From assembly GCF_001921215.1 (NCBI RefSeq), contig NZ_MSIF01000010.1, positions 124,001 through 188,000 on the forward strand: DNA of 64,000 bases. Direction: 5' to 3'. Below are positions 8,315 through 17,916 of this stretch, in pieces. Positions within the stretch are counted from its first letter, which is position 1, and every line of letters begins with the position of its first letter. The notes under the pieces were generated by a model. That model was not told the origin of the DNA. It saw only the letters and a list, made by a program, of their open reading frames with translations, and ran no database searches. A program made the position numbers and the translations under genes. This DNA is from Actinophytocola xinjiangensis. GTDB lineage: Bacteria; Actinomycetota; Actinomycetes; Mycobacteriales; Pseudonocardiaceae.

Positions 8315-9505
8315 CTACGACCAGGTGACCGGGAGTTCGTGGACGCCGTAGATGTTCATGTCGGTGCGCAACCGGACCTCGTTGGCGGGAACAGCCATGG
8401 CCAGGGTGGGGAAGCGGCGGAACAGCGCGTCGAAGCCGGCGCGCATCTCCAGGCGTGCCAACTGTTGGCCGAGGCACTGGTGGATGCCGTGGCCGAACGA
8501 CAGGTGGCCCCGGGCGTTGCGGTGGACGTCGAGTTCTCCGGCGTTGTCGAAGCGCAGCGGGTCGTGGTTGGCGGCCAGCAGCGACACCACGACCGTCGAG
8601 CCCCGGGGGATCGTCTCGCCGCACAGGTCGATGTCCTCGGTGGCGTAGCGGTAGAAGATGTCGGCGATGGACAGGTAGCGCAGGAGTTCCTCCACCGCGC
8701 CGGGCATCAGGTCGGGGTCGGTGCGCAGGGCCGCCAGCTGGTCGGGGTGTTCCAGCAGCGCGAACGTGCCAAGGGCCAGCATGTTGGCGGTGGTCTCGTG
8801 GCCAGCCAGCAGGAGCAGGAACGCGGCGCCGGTCAGTTCCTCGACCGACAGGTCCTCGTGCGCGGCCAGGTCGGAGAGGATGTCGTCGGACGGTTCGGCG
8901 CGTTTGCGGGTGACGAGCTGGGCCAGGTAGCCGGTGAGTGCGCCCAGCGCGGCCATCTTGTCCTCGAGGGGCTGTTCGCGGACGAGGAACTGGGCGGAGT
9001 TCGCCTGGAACGACTCGCGGTCCTCGTAGGGGACGCCGAGCAGTGCGCAGATCACCAGGGACGGGACCGGCAGGGCGAACTCGGCGACCAGGTCGACCGG
9101 CGGCGCCAACGTCGCCAGGTGGTCCAGTTGGCGGTCGACGATCCGCGCGATGTGCTCCTCAAGGGACTTCATCCGCTTCACGGTGAACGCCGCCGTCAGA
9201 CGCTTGCGCAGGCGGCCGTGGTCGGGCGGGTCCATGGCGATGAACACGCCGGGCATCGGCGGGGACGGCTCGGTCGCCACCGGCATCCCGGGGATCTCGT
9301 AGGGCACGTGGACGACGTCGAGGTCCAGCCGCGAGCTGAACCGGGTGTCGGCCATCAACGTGCGGACCGCCTCGTAGCCGGTGACCAGCCAGCCCTCGTG
9401 GCCGTCGGGGAAGGTCAGGGGGCTGACGGGGCGGGTCTCGCGTAGCCGGGTGATCGCACTCGGTGGGGTGAACGGGCTCACGTCGCGGTCGGTGGGCAGT
9501 GTCAT
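8315..9505 (-). CDS. Cytochrome P450 (CYP105/107-like)
   Basis: The 396-residue soluble bacterial P450 carries the I-helix AGHETTAN, the K-helix EELLRY (ExxR) and the heme-binding HLSFGHGIHQCLGQ with its cysteine ligand. The ATG at 9505 is preceded by AGGAGG. Such enzymes hydroxylate or epoxidise small molecules using electrons from a ferredoxin; a ferredoxin gene lies at 24350-24541. Its closest relative in the window is the P450 at 17917-19110 (both share PxPSLVICxLLGVPYxDRE and DMNIYGVHxLPV). It is divergent from the large BTAD regulator, which may control it. The substrate cannot be deduced. Confidence 0.93.
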   Translation of the reverse strand: MTLPTDRDVSPFTPPSAITRLRETRPVSPLTFPDGHEGWLVTGYEAVRTLMADTRFSSRLDLDVVHVPYEIPGMPVATEPSPPMPGVFIAMDPPDHGRLRKRLTAAFTVKRMKSLEEHIARIVDRQLDHLATLAPPVDLVAEFALPVPSLVICALLGVPYEDRESFQANSAQFLVREQPLEDKMAALGALTGYLAQLVTRKRAEPSDDILSDLAAHEDLSVEELTGAAFLLLLAGHETTANMLALGTFALLEHPDQLAALRTDPDLMPGAVEELLRYLSIADIFYRYATEDIDLCGETIPRGSTVVVSLLAANHDPLRFDNAGELDVHRNARGHLSFGHGIHQCLGQQLARLEMRAGFDALFRRFPTLAMAVPANEVRLRTDMNIYGVHELPVTWS

Positions 9506-9605
9506 GTGTTCCTCCTGTGGGTGATCTGGGATCACCCTCACCAGGGGCGCTGTCACGGGCCTGACATGACGCGGACACCGGCGGCGGTCGTGGCAAAATC
9601 GCCGC

Positions 9606-12600
9606 GTGCGGATCGGGATGCTCGGCTCGTTCGAAGTGCGCGCGGACGACGGCAGCCTCGCCGACGTGCCGGGCGCGCGCCTGCGCGCGCTGGTCATCGC
9701 CCTCGCGCTGGACCCGGGGCGGGTCGTGCCCAAGGCCACCCTGGTCGACTGGATCTGGGGCGAGCACCCGCCGGCCGACGCGGCCAACGCCCTGCAACGG
9801 CTGGTGTCGCGGCTGCGCAAGGTCCTGCCCGACGGCACCGTCGAAGGCACCACGAACGGGTACCGGCTCGACGTCGAACCGGACGCGGTCGACGCGGTGC
9901 GCTTCGAACGGCTGGTCACCGCCGCCCGCGACGGCGATGACCCCCGGCTGCTGCGCGAGGCCCTCGGGCTGTGGCGCGGCGCCGCCATGCAGGACGTCGG
10001 CCTGCGCGACAGCGACGCCTTCGACGCGGCCGTCACCCGGCTGGAGTCCCTGCGGCTGGCCGCCACCGAGGACCGCTACGACGCCGAGATCGACCTGGGC
10101 CACGGCGCGAAGCTGGTCACCGAACTCACCGACCTGGTCGCCGCCCACCCGGTGCGTGAGCGGCTGGTGGCCGCGCTGATGCGCGCCCTGGTCGCCACCG
10201 GCCGCGACGCCGAGGCGCTGCTCGTCTACGAACGCACCCGCGAGGCGCTGGCCGACACGCTCGGTGTCGACCCGTCACCGGAGCTGTCCGACCTGCACGT
10301 CGCGCTGCTGCGCGGCGAGCTGGGGCGGCGCGAGCCCACCCGAACCACCAACCTGCGCGCCGAGCTGACCAGCTACGTCGGCAAGGAGACCGACGTGGAC
10401 GCGGTCGCCGGGCTGGTCGGCGCGCACCGGCTGACCACGCTGATCGGGCCCGGCGGGTCCGGCAAGACCCGGCTGGCCACCGAGACCACCCGCGTCCTGC
10501 TCGACGACCTTCCCGACGGCGCGTGGATCGTCGAGCTGGCCGCCATCGGCGCGGGCGGCGACGTCGCCCAGGCCACCCTCGCCGCCCTGAAACTGCGCGA
10601 CGCCCTGCTCGGTGACGCCCCGGAGGCAGAACCCACGGATCGGGTGATCGCCGCCCTGCGCGAGCGGGCGATGTTGCTGGTGCTGGACAACTGTGAGCAC
10701 GTCATCGAGTCGGCGGCCGCGTTCGTCCACCGGGTGCTCGGCGAGTGCCCCCGGCTGCGGATCCTGGCCACCAGCCGCGAACCGCTGGGCATCACCGGCG
10801 AAACCCTGTGGCCGGTCGCGCCGCTGACCCTGCCGGCGCCCGACGCCGGCCCGGCCGAGATCGAGAACGCGCCGGCCGTGCGGCTGCTGCGCGACCGCGC
10901 CGGCGCGGTGCGCCCCGACACCACCGCCGACGCCGCCACCCTCGCCCGGATCTGCCGGGCGCTGGACGGCATGCCGCTGGCCATCGAACTGGCCGCCGCC
11001 CGGCTGCGCACCCTCACCCCCGACCAGCTCGCCCACCGGCTCGACGACCGGTTCCGCCTGCTCACCGGCGGTTCCCGCACCGCGCTGCCCCGCCACCGGA
11101 CGCTGCGCGCGGTCGTCGACTGGAGCTGGGAGCTGCTCAGCGACGACGAACGGACCGTGCTGCGGCGGCTGTCGGTGTTCTCCGGCGGCGCGAGCCAGGA
11201 AGCGGCCGAGCGGGTCTGCGCCGACGACCCCGACCGGGCGTGGGAGCTGCTGACCGCGCTGACCGAGAAGTCCCTGGTCGTCGCCGAGGGCACCGACGCG
11301 CCGCGCTACCGGCTGCTCGGCACCATCCGTGAGTACGCCCAGCAGCGCCTGGCCGAGGCCGGCGAGACCGACCTGGCCCGCCGCGCGCACCTGGCCTGGG
11401 TCACCGAACTCGCCGAGACCGCCGACCCGCACCTGCGCCGCGCCGAACAGCGGGAGTGGCTGGCGGTCCTGGGCGCCGAGCACGACAACCTCGGCGCCGC
11501 CCTGCGCGCCGCGCTCGCCGCCGGCGACGCGCCCGGCGCGATGCGGCTGGCGGCGGCGGCCGGCTGGTACTGGTGGCTGGGCGGGCACAAGACCGAGGGC
11601 AGCGAGCTGATCATGGCGGCCATCGCGGTGCCCGGCGAGGTGCCCGACGACGTCCGGGCCGTGGTGTACGCGTACGTGGTGATGCTGGTGGTGTCCGGGC
11701 GCAGCGACCAGTACGAGGCGGCCGAGTGGATCCACCGCGCCTACCAGGCCAGCCTCGGCTCGGACAGTCGGCACCCGGCGGTGGCGATGGCCGAGCCGAT
11801 GGAACGCATGCTGACCGCGCCCGACGCGCGGCCATCGCCGTGGGAGCCGCTGCTGGACGCCGCCGACCCGTGGGTCCGGTCGCTGGCCTGGTTGCAGCAC
11901 GGCAAGCTGCGCATCCAGCTCGGCGACGACGGCCGCGACGCCGACGACCACCTGGAGACCGCGCTGGCCGGGTTCCGCGAGGTCGGCGACCGGTGGGGCA
12001 TCGCGTTCGCCCTGACCGAGCTGGCCGAGCGGATGGCGATGCGCGGCGAGTACACCGGGGCGTGCGCCTCCTACGAGGACGCGATCGCGGTGGTCACCGA
12101 GGTCGGCGCCGTCGAGGACGTCGTGCGGATGCGGCCCCGGCAGGCGCAGCTGTACTGGCTGGCGGGGGAGCGGGAGGCCAGCGACGCGGCCGTCGCCGAC
12201 GGCCAGCGGCTGGCCGAGCGGGTCGCGTGGCCCGAGGCGCTGGTCGAGCTGGCGCTGGCGAAGGCGGAGCTGGCCCGCTGGCGCGGCGACGTCGAGCGGG
12301 CCACCGAGCAGCTCGGTGAGGCGACCGCGATGCTCGGCCCGCACGCCGAGCGGGCCGCGAACCGGGCGATGGTGCACGACCTGCGCGGCTATCTCGCCGA
12401 GGATCTCGACCGGTCCCGCCAGCACCGGGCGGCGGCGCTGGCGGCGGTGTCCGAGACGACCCCCGCGCCGATGGTCGCGCAGGTGCTGGTGGGGGTCGCC
12501 GACCTCGCGCTGCGCCAGCGCGACCACGCCCAGGCGGCCCGGCTGCTCGGCGCGAGCGCGGCGGTGCGCGGCCTGAGCGACCGGTCCCAGCCCGACATCG

Positions 12601-12725
12601 ACCGGATCGAGCGGGCGGCGCGAGAACGCCTCGGCGAACCGGGGTTCACCGAGGCGACTCGGGAGGGGGCGGTGGCGAGCTGGCGGGCGCTGGCCGAGGT
12701 CACACTCGGCGGGCGAACTTCCTGA
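9606..12725 (+). CDS. AfsR/SARP-type transcriptional regulator (winged helix-BTAD-NTPase)
   Basis: The 1039-residue protein starts with an OmpR-like winged helix (MRIGMLGSFEV ... VDWIWGEHPP ... RLVSRLRKVL). A bacterial activator (BTAD) domain follows to about residue 245, then an AAA/NB-ARC-type NTPase with Walker A GPGGSGKT (281-288), Walker B LLVLDNCEH and a GMPLAIELAAAR motif, and finally TPR-like helices. Proteins of this architecture activate secondary-metabolite genes from short direct repeats. The 3' end overlaps the convergent ABC permease gene by 26 bp. A cluster of TGACACGG motifs at 14400-14481 and TGTCACGGG near its own 5' end are candidate targets. Confidence 0.9.
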   Translation: MRIGMLGSFEVRADDGSLADVPGARLRALVIALALDPGRVVPKATLVDWIWGEHPPADAANALQRLVSRLRKVLPDGTVEGTTNGYRLDVEPDAVDAVRFERLVTAARDGDDPRLLREALGLWRGAAMQDVGLRDSDAFDAAVTRLESLRLAATEDRYDAEIDLGHGAKLVTELTDLVAAHPVRERLVAALMRALVATGRDAEALLVYERTREALADTLGVDPSPELSDLHVALLRGELGRREPTRTTNLRAELTSYVGKETDVDAVAGLVGAHRLTTLIGPGGSGKTRLATETTRVLLDDLPDGAWIVELAAIGAGGDVAQATLAALKLRDALLGDAPEAEPTDRVIAALRERAMLLVLDNCEHVIESAAAFVHRVLGECPRLRILATSREPLGITGETLWPVAPLTLPAPDAGPAEIENAPAVRLLRDRAGAVRPDTTADAATLARICRALDGMPLAIELAAARLRTLTPDQLAHRLDDRFRLLTGGSRTALPRHRTLRAVVDWSWELLSDDERTVLRRLSVFSGGASQEAAERVCADDPDRAWELLTALTEKSLVVAEGTDAPRYRLLGTIREYAQQRLAEAGETDLARRAHLAWVTELAETADPHLRRAEQREWLAVLGAEHDNLGAALRAALAAGDAPGAMRLAAAAGWYWWLGGHKTEGSELIMAAIAVPGEVPDDVRAVVYAYVVMLVVSGRSDQYEAAEWIHRAYQASLGSDSRHPAVAMAEPMERMLTAPDARPSPWEPLLDAADPWVRSLAWLQHGKLRIQLGDDGRDADDHLETALAGFREVGDRWGIAFALTELAERMAMRGEYTGACASYEDAIAVVTEVGAVEDVVRMRPRQAQLYWLAGEREASDAAVADGQRLAERVAWPEALVELALAKAELARWRGDVERATEQLGEATAMLGPHAERAANRAMVHDLRGYLAEDLDRSRQHRAAALAAVSETTPAPMVAQVLVGVADLALRQRDHAQAARLLGASAAVRGLSDRSQPDIDRIERAARERLGEPGFTEATREGAVASWRALAEVTLGGRTS

Positions 12726-13452
12726 GCGCCCACACGTAGCCCAGGACACCGATCCCCACGCACCAGGCCAGCGCGGCGACCGTCGCGCCGGTGTCCGGGG
12801 TGCCGGCGAACAGGCCGCGCACCGCTTCGATGATCGGCGTGAACGGCTGGTACTCGGCGAACTGGCGGATGCCGGGGCCCATCCGGTCGGCCGGGATGAT
12901 CGCGCTGCTGAAGAACGGCAACATGATCAGCGGCACGGCGAAGAACCCGGCCGACTCCGGCGACTTCGCCGCGAGCCCGAACGCGATCGTCAGCCAGGTC
13001 ACCGCGAGCACGGTGAGCACCAGCAGACCGGCCGCCGCCAGCCACTGTCCGAACGAGGCCGCCGGGCTGAATCCCATCAGGAACGCGACGCCGACGATGG
13101 CCGCCATCCCGAGGACGGTCCGCGCCACGGTGGACACGACGTGCCCGGTGAGCACCGCGCCCCGGGAGATGTTCATGACCCGGAAGCGGTTGATGATGCC
13201 CTTGGTCATGTCGGAGTTGACGGCTGTGGCGGTGGCGCCCATGCCGTAGCACAGGGCCAGCATGACCATGCCGGGCGCGGCGTAGTCGATGTAGTCGCCG
13301 CCGCCGACGTCGAACCCGTCCCCGAGCACGTAGACGAACATGAACATCATGACGATCGGGAACAGGACGGCGTTGAACAGCACGACCGGGTCGCGCAGCG
13401 TGTGCTTGACGTTGCGGCGCACCATGGTGGCCGAGTCGTGGACAGTACTCAT
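12700..13452 (-). CDS. ABC-2 type transporter permease (DrrB-like)
   Basis: This 250-residue integral membrane protein has about six hydrophobic segments (for example AVLFPIVMMFMFVYVLGD, MVMLALCYGMGATATAV and VFLMGFSPAASF-type helices). It has the ABC-2 exporter pattern of a cytoplasmic N-terminus followed by LRDPVVLFNAVLFP. Its ATG overlaps the stop of the upstream ATPase (ATGA), so the two are translationally coupled subunits of one exporter. DrrAB-type pumps export drugs or hydrophobic products. It is convergent with, and overlaps, the regulator gene. Confidence 0.9.
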   Translation of the reverse strand: MSTVHDSATMVRRNVKHTLRDPVVLFNAVLFPIVMMFMFVYVLGDGFDVGGGDYIDYAAPGMVMLALCYGMGATATAVNSDMTKGIINRFRVMNISRGAVLTGHVVSTVARTVLGMAAIVGVAFLMGFSPAASFGQWLAAAGLLVLTVLAVTWLTIAFGLAAKSPESAGFFAVPLIMLPFFSSAIIPADRMGPGIRQFAEYQPFTPIIEAVRGLFAGTPDTGATVAALAWCVGIGVLGYVWALRKFARRV

Positions 13453-14420
13453 GGGACGGTGACCTCCGCGCTGTGGTGCCCGGTGAGGGCGAGGAAGACG
13501 TCGTCGAGGTCCGGCGTGTGCACGGAGAGCTCGTCGACGTCGATGGCGTACTCGTCGAGCCGGTCGAGCAGGCGACGCAGGGACGTCGCGCCGCCGTCGC
13601 CGGGGACCCGCAGGGTCAGGTTGTCGGGCTCGGGGGTGGCGTCGGTGAGCACCCGCCGGGCCGAGTCGAACGCCGCGCTGTCGGCGAACCGGAGCCGGAC
13701 GTGACTGCCCGGCACCTGCCGCTTCAACTCGCCGGGGGAGCCCTGGGCGACCAGTTTTCCCTGGTCGAGCACGGCGACCCGATCGGCGAGCTGGTCGGCC
13801 TCCTCCAGGTACTGGGTGGTGAGGAAGATCGTCGTCCCGTCCGCGACCAGGCCACGGACGATGTCCCACATGATCCGTCGGCTGCGCGGGTCCAGGCCCG
13901 TCGTCGGCTCGTCGAGGAAGACGATCCGGGGGCGCCCGACCAGCGTCATCGCGAGATCGAGCTTGCGCCGCATGCCGCCGGAGTAGGTCGAGGCGAGCGT
14001 GCCGGCCGAGTCGGTGAGATCGAACCGTTCGAGCAGGTCGGCCACGACCCGCCGGCCCCCCTTCCCGAGGTGTTGCAGGTCGGCCATGAGCCGGAGGTTC
14101 TCCTCGCCGGTGAGCAGGTCGTCCACCGAGGCGAACTGCCCGGTGACCCCGATCGCCGCCCGCACCGCCCTGGTCTCGCTCGCGATGTCCCGCCCGGCGA
14201 CCCGGGCCGTGCCGCCGTCGGGGCGCAGCAGCGTGGAAAGGATGTTCACCGTGGTGGTCTTGCCCGCGCCGTTGGGGCCCAGCAGCGAGAACACCGAGCC
14301 GGCGCGGACCTCGAGATCCACCCCGGCCAGCACGGTCCTGTCGCCGAAGGCCTTCCGCAACCCGGAGGCCACAATCGCCATGTCCGTCATGGGAGCCACT
14401 GTCACGGCCGTCCCTGACAC
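13449..14420 (-). CDS. ABC transporter ATP-binding protein (DrrA-like)
   Basis: The 323-residue ATPase has Walker A GPNGAGKTTT, Q-loop TGQFASVDD, signature YSGGMRRKLD, Walker B RIVFLDEPTTGLDP and a switch region with TTQYLEEADQLADRV. The C-terminal extension ending LDDVFLALTG is typical of DrrA exporters. It powers the coupled permease. I chose GTG 14420 because a GGGGGCGGGGGC stretch lies just upstream; ATG 14390 is an alternative giving MTDMAIVASG. Its promoter region holds repeated TGACACGG sequences, so expression is probably controlled by a dedicated regulator. Confidence 0.92.
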   Translation of the reverse strand: MSGTAVTVAPMTDMAIVASGLRKAFGDRTVLAGVDLEVRAGSVFSLLGPNGAGKTTTVNILSTLLRPDGGTARVAGRDIASETRAVRAAIGVTGQFASVDDLLTGEENLRLMADLQHLGKGGRRVVADLLERFDLTDSAGTLASTYSGGMRRKLDLAMTLVGRPRIVFLDEPTTGLDPRSRRIMWDIVRGLVADGTTIFLTTQYLEEADQLADRVAVLDQGKLVAQGSPGELKRQVPGSHVRLRFADSAAFDSARRVLTDATPEPDNLTLRVPGDGGATSLRRLLDRLDEYAIDVDELSVHTPDLDDVFLALTGHHSAEVTVP

Positions 14421-14516
14421 GCCCCCGCCCCCGCGCTGACACGGGGTCTGTCACGGTGTGCGAGGAGCACCCCTGACACGGTGTTGATGGCTGGTCACGT
14501 AGGGATTAGGGTAATC
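14400..14516. promoter_or_regulatory. Cluster of TGWCACGG motifs plus a GATTA-GGG-TAATC palindrome
   Basis: TGTCACGG (14400, 14449) and TGACACG(G) (14415, 14437, 14474) occur five times within 82 bp around the exporter start. Two of them (14437/14449) have a 4-bp gap and two (14415/14437) are exactly 22 bp apart, the spacing expected of direct-repeat sites on one DNA face. A 5-3-5 inverted repeat GATTA/TAATC follows at 14504-14516. These look like operator sequences in the divergent region between the exporter and the phosphatase gene; the binding protein is not known. Confidence 0.5.
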
Positions 14517-14622
14517 GCTCGTTTGAGTCAATCCCCACCGCGCGAGGTGCACTGGACGTGACACGGGTGTTCCTGAACGACTGTCGGACGGGCGCGGCGG
14601 GCCTGGGGCGGGCGGCGACGAC

Positions 14623-15597
14623 GTGAGCGGTCCAGCGCGCCTGTTCCACCACAGCGAACCCGGCATCACCAGTCTGGCCGTGTGGATCGAACGCGTCCCC
14701 GGTCTTGGCGAGGACGCCGACCCGCTGATCATGCTCGACCGGCGGGTCGGGCGGGGGCTGCTCGGGGTGTTCGACGGGCTCGGTGGCACCGGTCGGGAGT
14801 CGGCGGGGCCGGATGCCGACGGTGTGGACCACACGCAGGCGTGGGTCGCCTCGCGGCGGGTGCGGGAGCTGGTGGCGCGCTGGTTCGGTGACGACCTGCC
14901 GGTGGAGGAGCTGCGCCCGCTGCTGTCGGCGGGGCTGCGCGAGAACGTCCACGACGGGGTCCCCCACGAGTTGCCGACGACCCTGGCCGCCGTCGACTAC
15001 CGCCTGTCCAAGGGGCGGGTGGACTGGGAGGCGCTGTGGGCCGGCGACTCGCGCTGCTACCTCGCCGACCCCGAGCACGGACTCCAGCAACTCACCCAGG
15101 ACGACACCGAGGAGTCCGACGCGCTGACCCTGCTGCTGACCAACCCGCCGATGTTCAACATGGTCTGCCTCGGCCGGGAGTTCACGGTCAATCGGTGGCG
15201 CGGCCGGGCGACCCTGCCGGGAGTGCTGGTCGCCGCCACCGACGGGTTCTTCGGGTACGTCGACACCCCGGCCCTGTTCGAGGACATGCTGTGGCAGACC
15301 CTCGGCCGTGCCCGTGACGTCGGGCACTGGGCGGAGCTGCTCGCCACCCGGGTGCGCGGCTACAGCGCCGACGACGCGTCGATCGCTGTGGTGGCACTGG
15401 GTTTCCCGACCTTCGAGGCGTTGCGTGAGGACTTCGAGCCGCGCGCGCGACACATGCGCACCGAGCACGGGCAGCCGCTGCGGGCGGCCAGGGCACGCGG
15501 GGCGGCGGCGCTGGACGCGGCCAGGGTCGAGTCCTGGCGGCGGTACCAGGCCGACCACGAACGCCAGTGGCAGCAGCCGGCGGACCAGGACGACTGA
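14623..15597 (+). CDS. PP2C-family protein phosphatase
   Basis: This 324-residue protein has the metal-binding signatures of PP2C/SpoIIE-like Ser/Thr phosphatases: LLGVFDGLGGTG near residue 50, LPTTLAAVDYR with WAGDSRCYL, VAATDGFFGY and the final DDASIAVVAL. No sensor, membrane or anti-sigma domain is attached. It should dephosphorylate Ser/Thr proteins in the cytoplasm. It is monocistronic, divergent from the exporter and followed by the chitinase promoter. The start is GTG 14623; no upstream alternative is better supported. Confidence 0.85.
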   Translation: MSGPARLFHHSEPGITSLAVWIERVPGLGEDADPLIMLDRRVGRGLLGVFDGLGGTGRESAGPDADGVDHTQAWVASRRVRELVARWFGDDLPVEELRPLLSAGLRENVHDGVPHELPTTLAAVDYRLSKGRVDWEALWAGDSRCYLADPEHGLQQLTQDDTEESDALTLLLTNPPMFNMVCLGREFTVNRWRGRATLPGVLVAATDGFFGYVDTPALFEDMLWQTLGRARDVGHWAELLATRVRGYSADDASIAVVALGFPTFEALREDFEPRARHMRTEHGQPLRAARARGAAALDAARVESWRRYQADHERQWQQPADQDD

Positions 15598-15662
15598 GAC
15601 GGCCGGACGTTTCACTCGGCACCGCGCCACCTGTCGCCTGGCGCGGCAGGGCTGAGCGCGGC

Positions 15663-15704
15663 TGGTCCAGACCTCTTGACACCTTATGGTCTAGACCACA
15701 TAGT
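15663..15704 (+). promoter_or_regulatory. Chitinase promoter with DasR-type (dre) operator
   Basis: TGGTCTAGACCA (15687-15698), a perfect 12-bp palindrome, and a diverged copy TGGTCCAGACCT (15663-15674) bracket a TTGACA -35 box (15676-15681). With 17-bp spacing the -10 is CATAGT (15699-15704), so the operator fills the spacer. TGGTCTAGACCA is the core of the known DasR responsive element that makes Streptomyces chitinases inducible by chitin and GlcNAc; repression by a DasR homologue is inferred. Confidence 0.85.
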
Positions 15705-15748
15705 GGTCGTGGATCTCCACGGTCCCTGCATCCCGTGAGGAGAGGTTC

Positions 15749-16990
<1,242 letters not shown>

Positions 16991-16995
16991 GACCC

Positions 16996-17041
16996 GCGCC
17001 CGGGGTGACGGTCGTCAGGGGGCGGCCGTCACCCCGGGCGC
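16996..17041 (+). terminator. Hairpin terminator after the chitinase
   Basis: A perfect 16-bp inverted repeat (GCGCCCGGGGTGACGG / CCGTCACCCCGGGCGC) with a 14-nt loop begins 5 bp after the chitinase stop. There is no U-tract, as is common in actinomycetes. Confidence 0.75.
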
Positions 17042-17100
17042 CGCTGCGCCGGATGGTCGAATGTCCGGCGGCCATCGGTGTCGGCGCTACGATGCCCGGC

Positions 17101-17907
17101 ATGTCGACACAGCGGCCGAGCTGGGCACCGGAGGACATCGACCTGGAGCGGCCGAACGCCGCCAGGGTGTACGACTACCTGCTGGGGGGCATGGCGAACT
17201 TCGCCAAGGACCGGGAGTTCGCGCAGCGGCTGACCGACATCGCGCCGGACGCGGCGAAGATGGCCCGCAGCAACCGGGCTTTCCTGCGCCGGGCGGTGAC
17301 CTACTGCCTGGACAACGGGATCCGCCAGTTCCTCGACATCGGCTCCGGCATCCCGACCGCCGGCAACGTGCACGAGATCGCCCAGCGGATCGAGCCGTCG
17401 ACGAAAGTGGTCTACGTTGACGTGGAGCCGGTCGCGGTGACCCACACCGAGCTGATGCTGGCCGACAACCGCAACGCCGACGTGGTGCGCGGCGACCTGA
17501 GCGATCCGGCGGCGGTGCTGGGCGCCGAGCCGGTGTCCCGGCTGCTCGACCTCGACCAGCCGGTCGGCCTGCTGATGGTGTCGGTGCTGCACTTCCTCGG
17601 CGAGGACGCCGACCCGTACGCGGCGGTCCGCCGGTATGTCGAGGCTGTCGCGCCGGGCAGCTTCCTCGTCGTGTCGCACATCGCGGCCGAGGACACCGAC
17701 GAGCAGGCCCGGGCGCGCAGCCTCTACCAGAACAACGCGGTGCCGATCGTCGGGCGCACCCGCGAGCAGCTGGCGGAGTTCTTCACCGGCCTGGAGATCG
17801 TCGAGCCGGGCATCGTGTGGACGCCGCTGTGGCATCCCGAGCCGACCGACGACATCGAGGTGCCGCACCGGTCGAAGGGCTTCGTCGCCGTCGCGCGCAA
17901 ACCCTGA
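17101..17907 (+). CDS. DUF574-type S-adenosylmethionine-dependent methyltransferase
   Basis: The 268-residue protein has the hallmark N-terminus of the actinobacterial DUF574 (SCO-type SAM methyltransferase) family: the DLERPNAARVYDYLLGG region, then FLDIGSGIPT as SAM motif I, VVYVDVEPVAV with the acidic ribose-binding residue, and LLMVSVLHFL. The substrate of this family is mostly unknown. ATG 17101 is chosen by family length; an in-frame ATG at 17092 adds three residues. It is convergent with the following P450 (9 bp between stops). Confidence 0.88.
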   Translation: MSTQRPSWAPEDIDLERPNAARVYDYLLGGMANFAKDREFAQRLTDIAPDAAKMARSNRAFLRRAVTYCLDNGIRQFLDIGSGIPTAGNVHEIAQRIEPSTKVVYVDVEPVAVTHTELMLADNRNADVVRGDLSDPAAVLGAEPVSRLLDLDQPVGLLMVSVLHFLGEDADPYAAVRRYVEAVAPGSFLVVSHIAAEDTDEQARARSLYQNNAVPIVGRTREQLAEFFTGLEIVEPGIVWTPLWHPEPTDDIEVPHRSKGFVAVARKP

Positions 17908-17916
17908 GCCGGCGGT

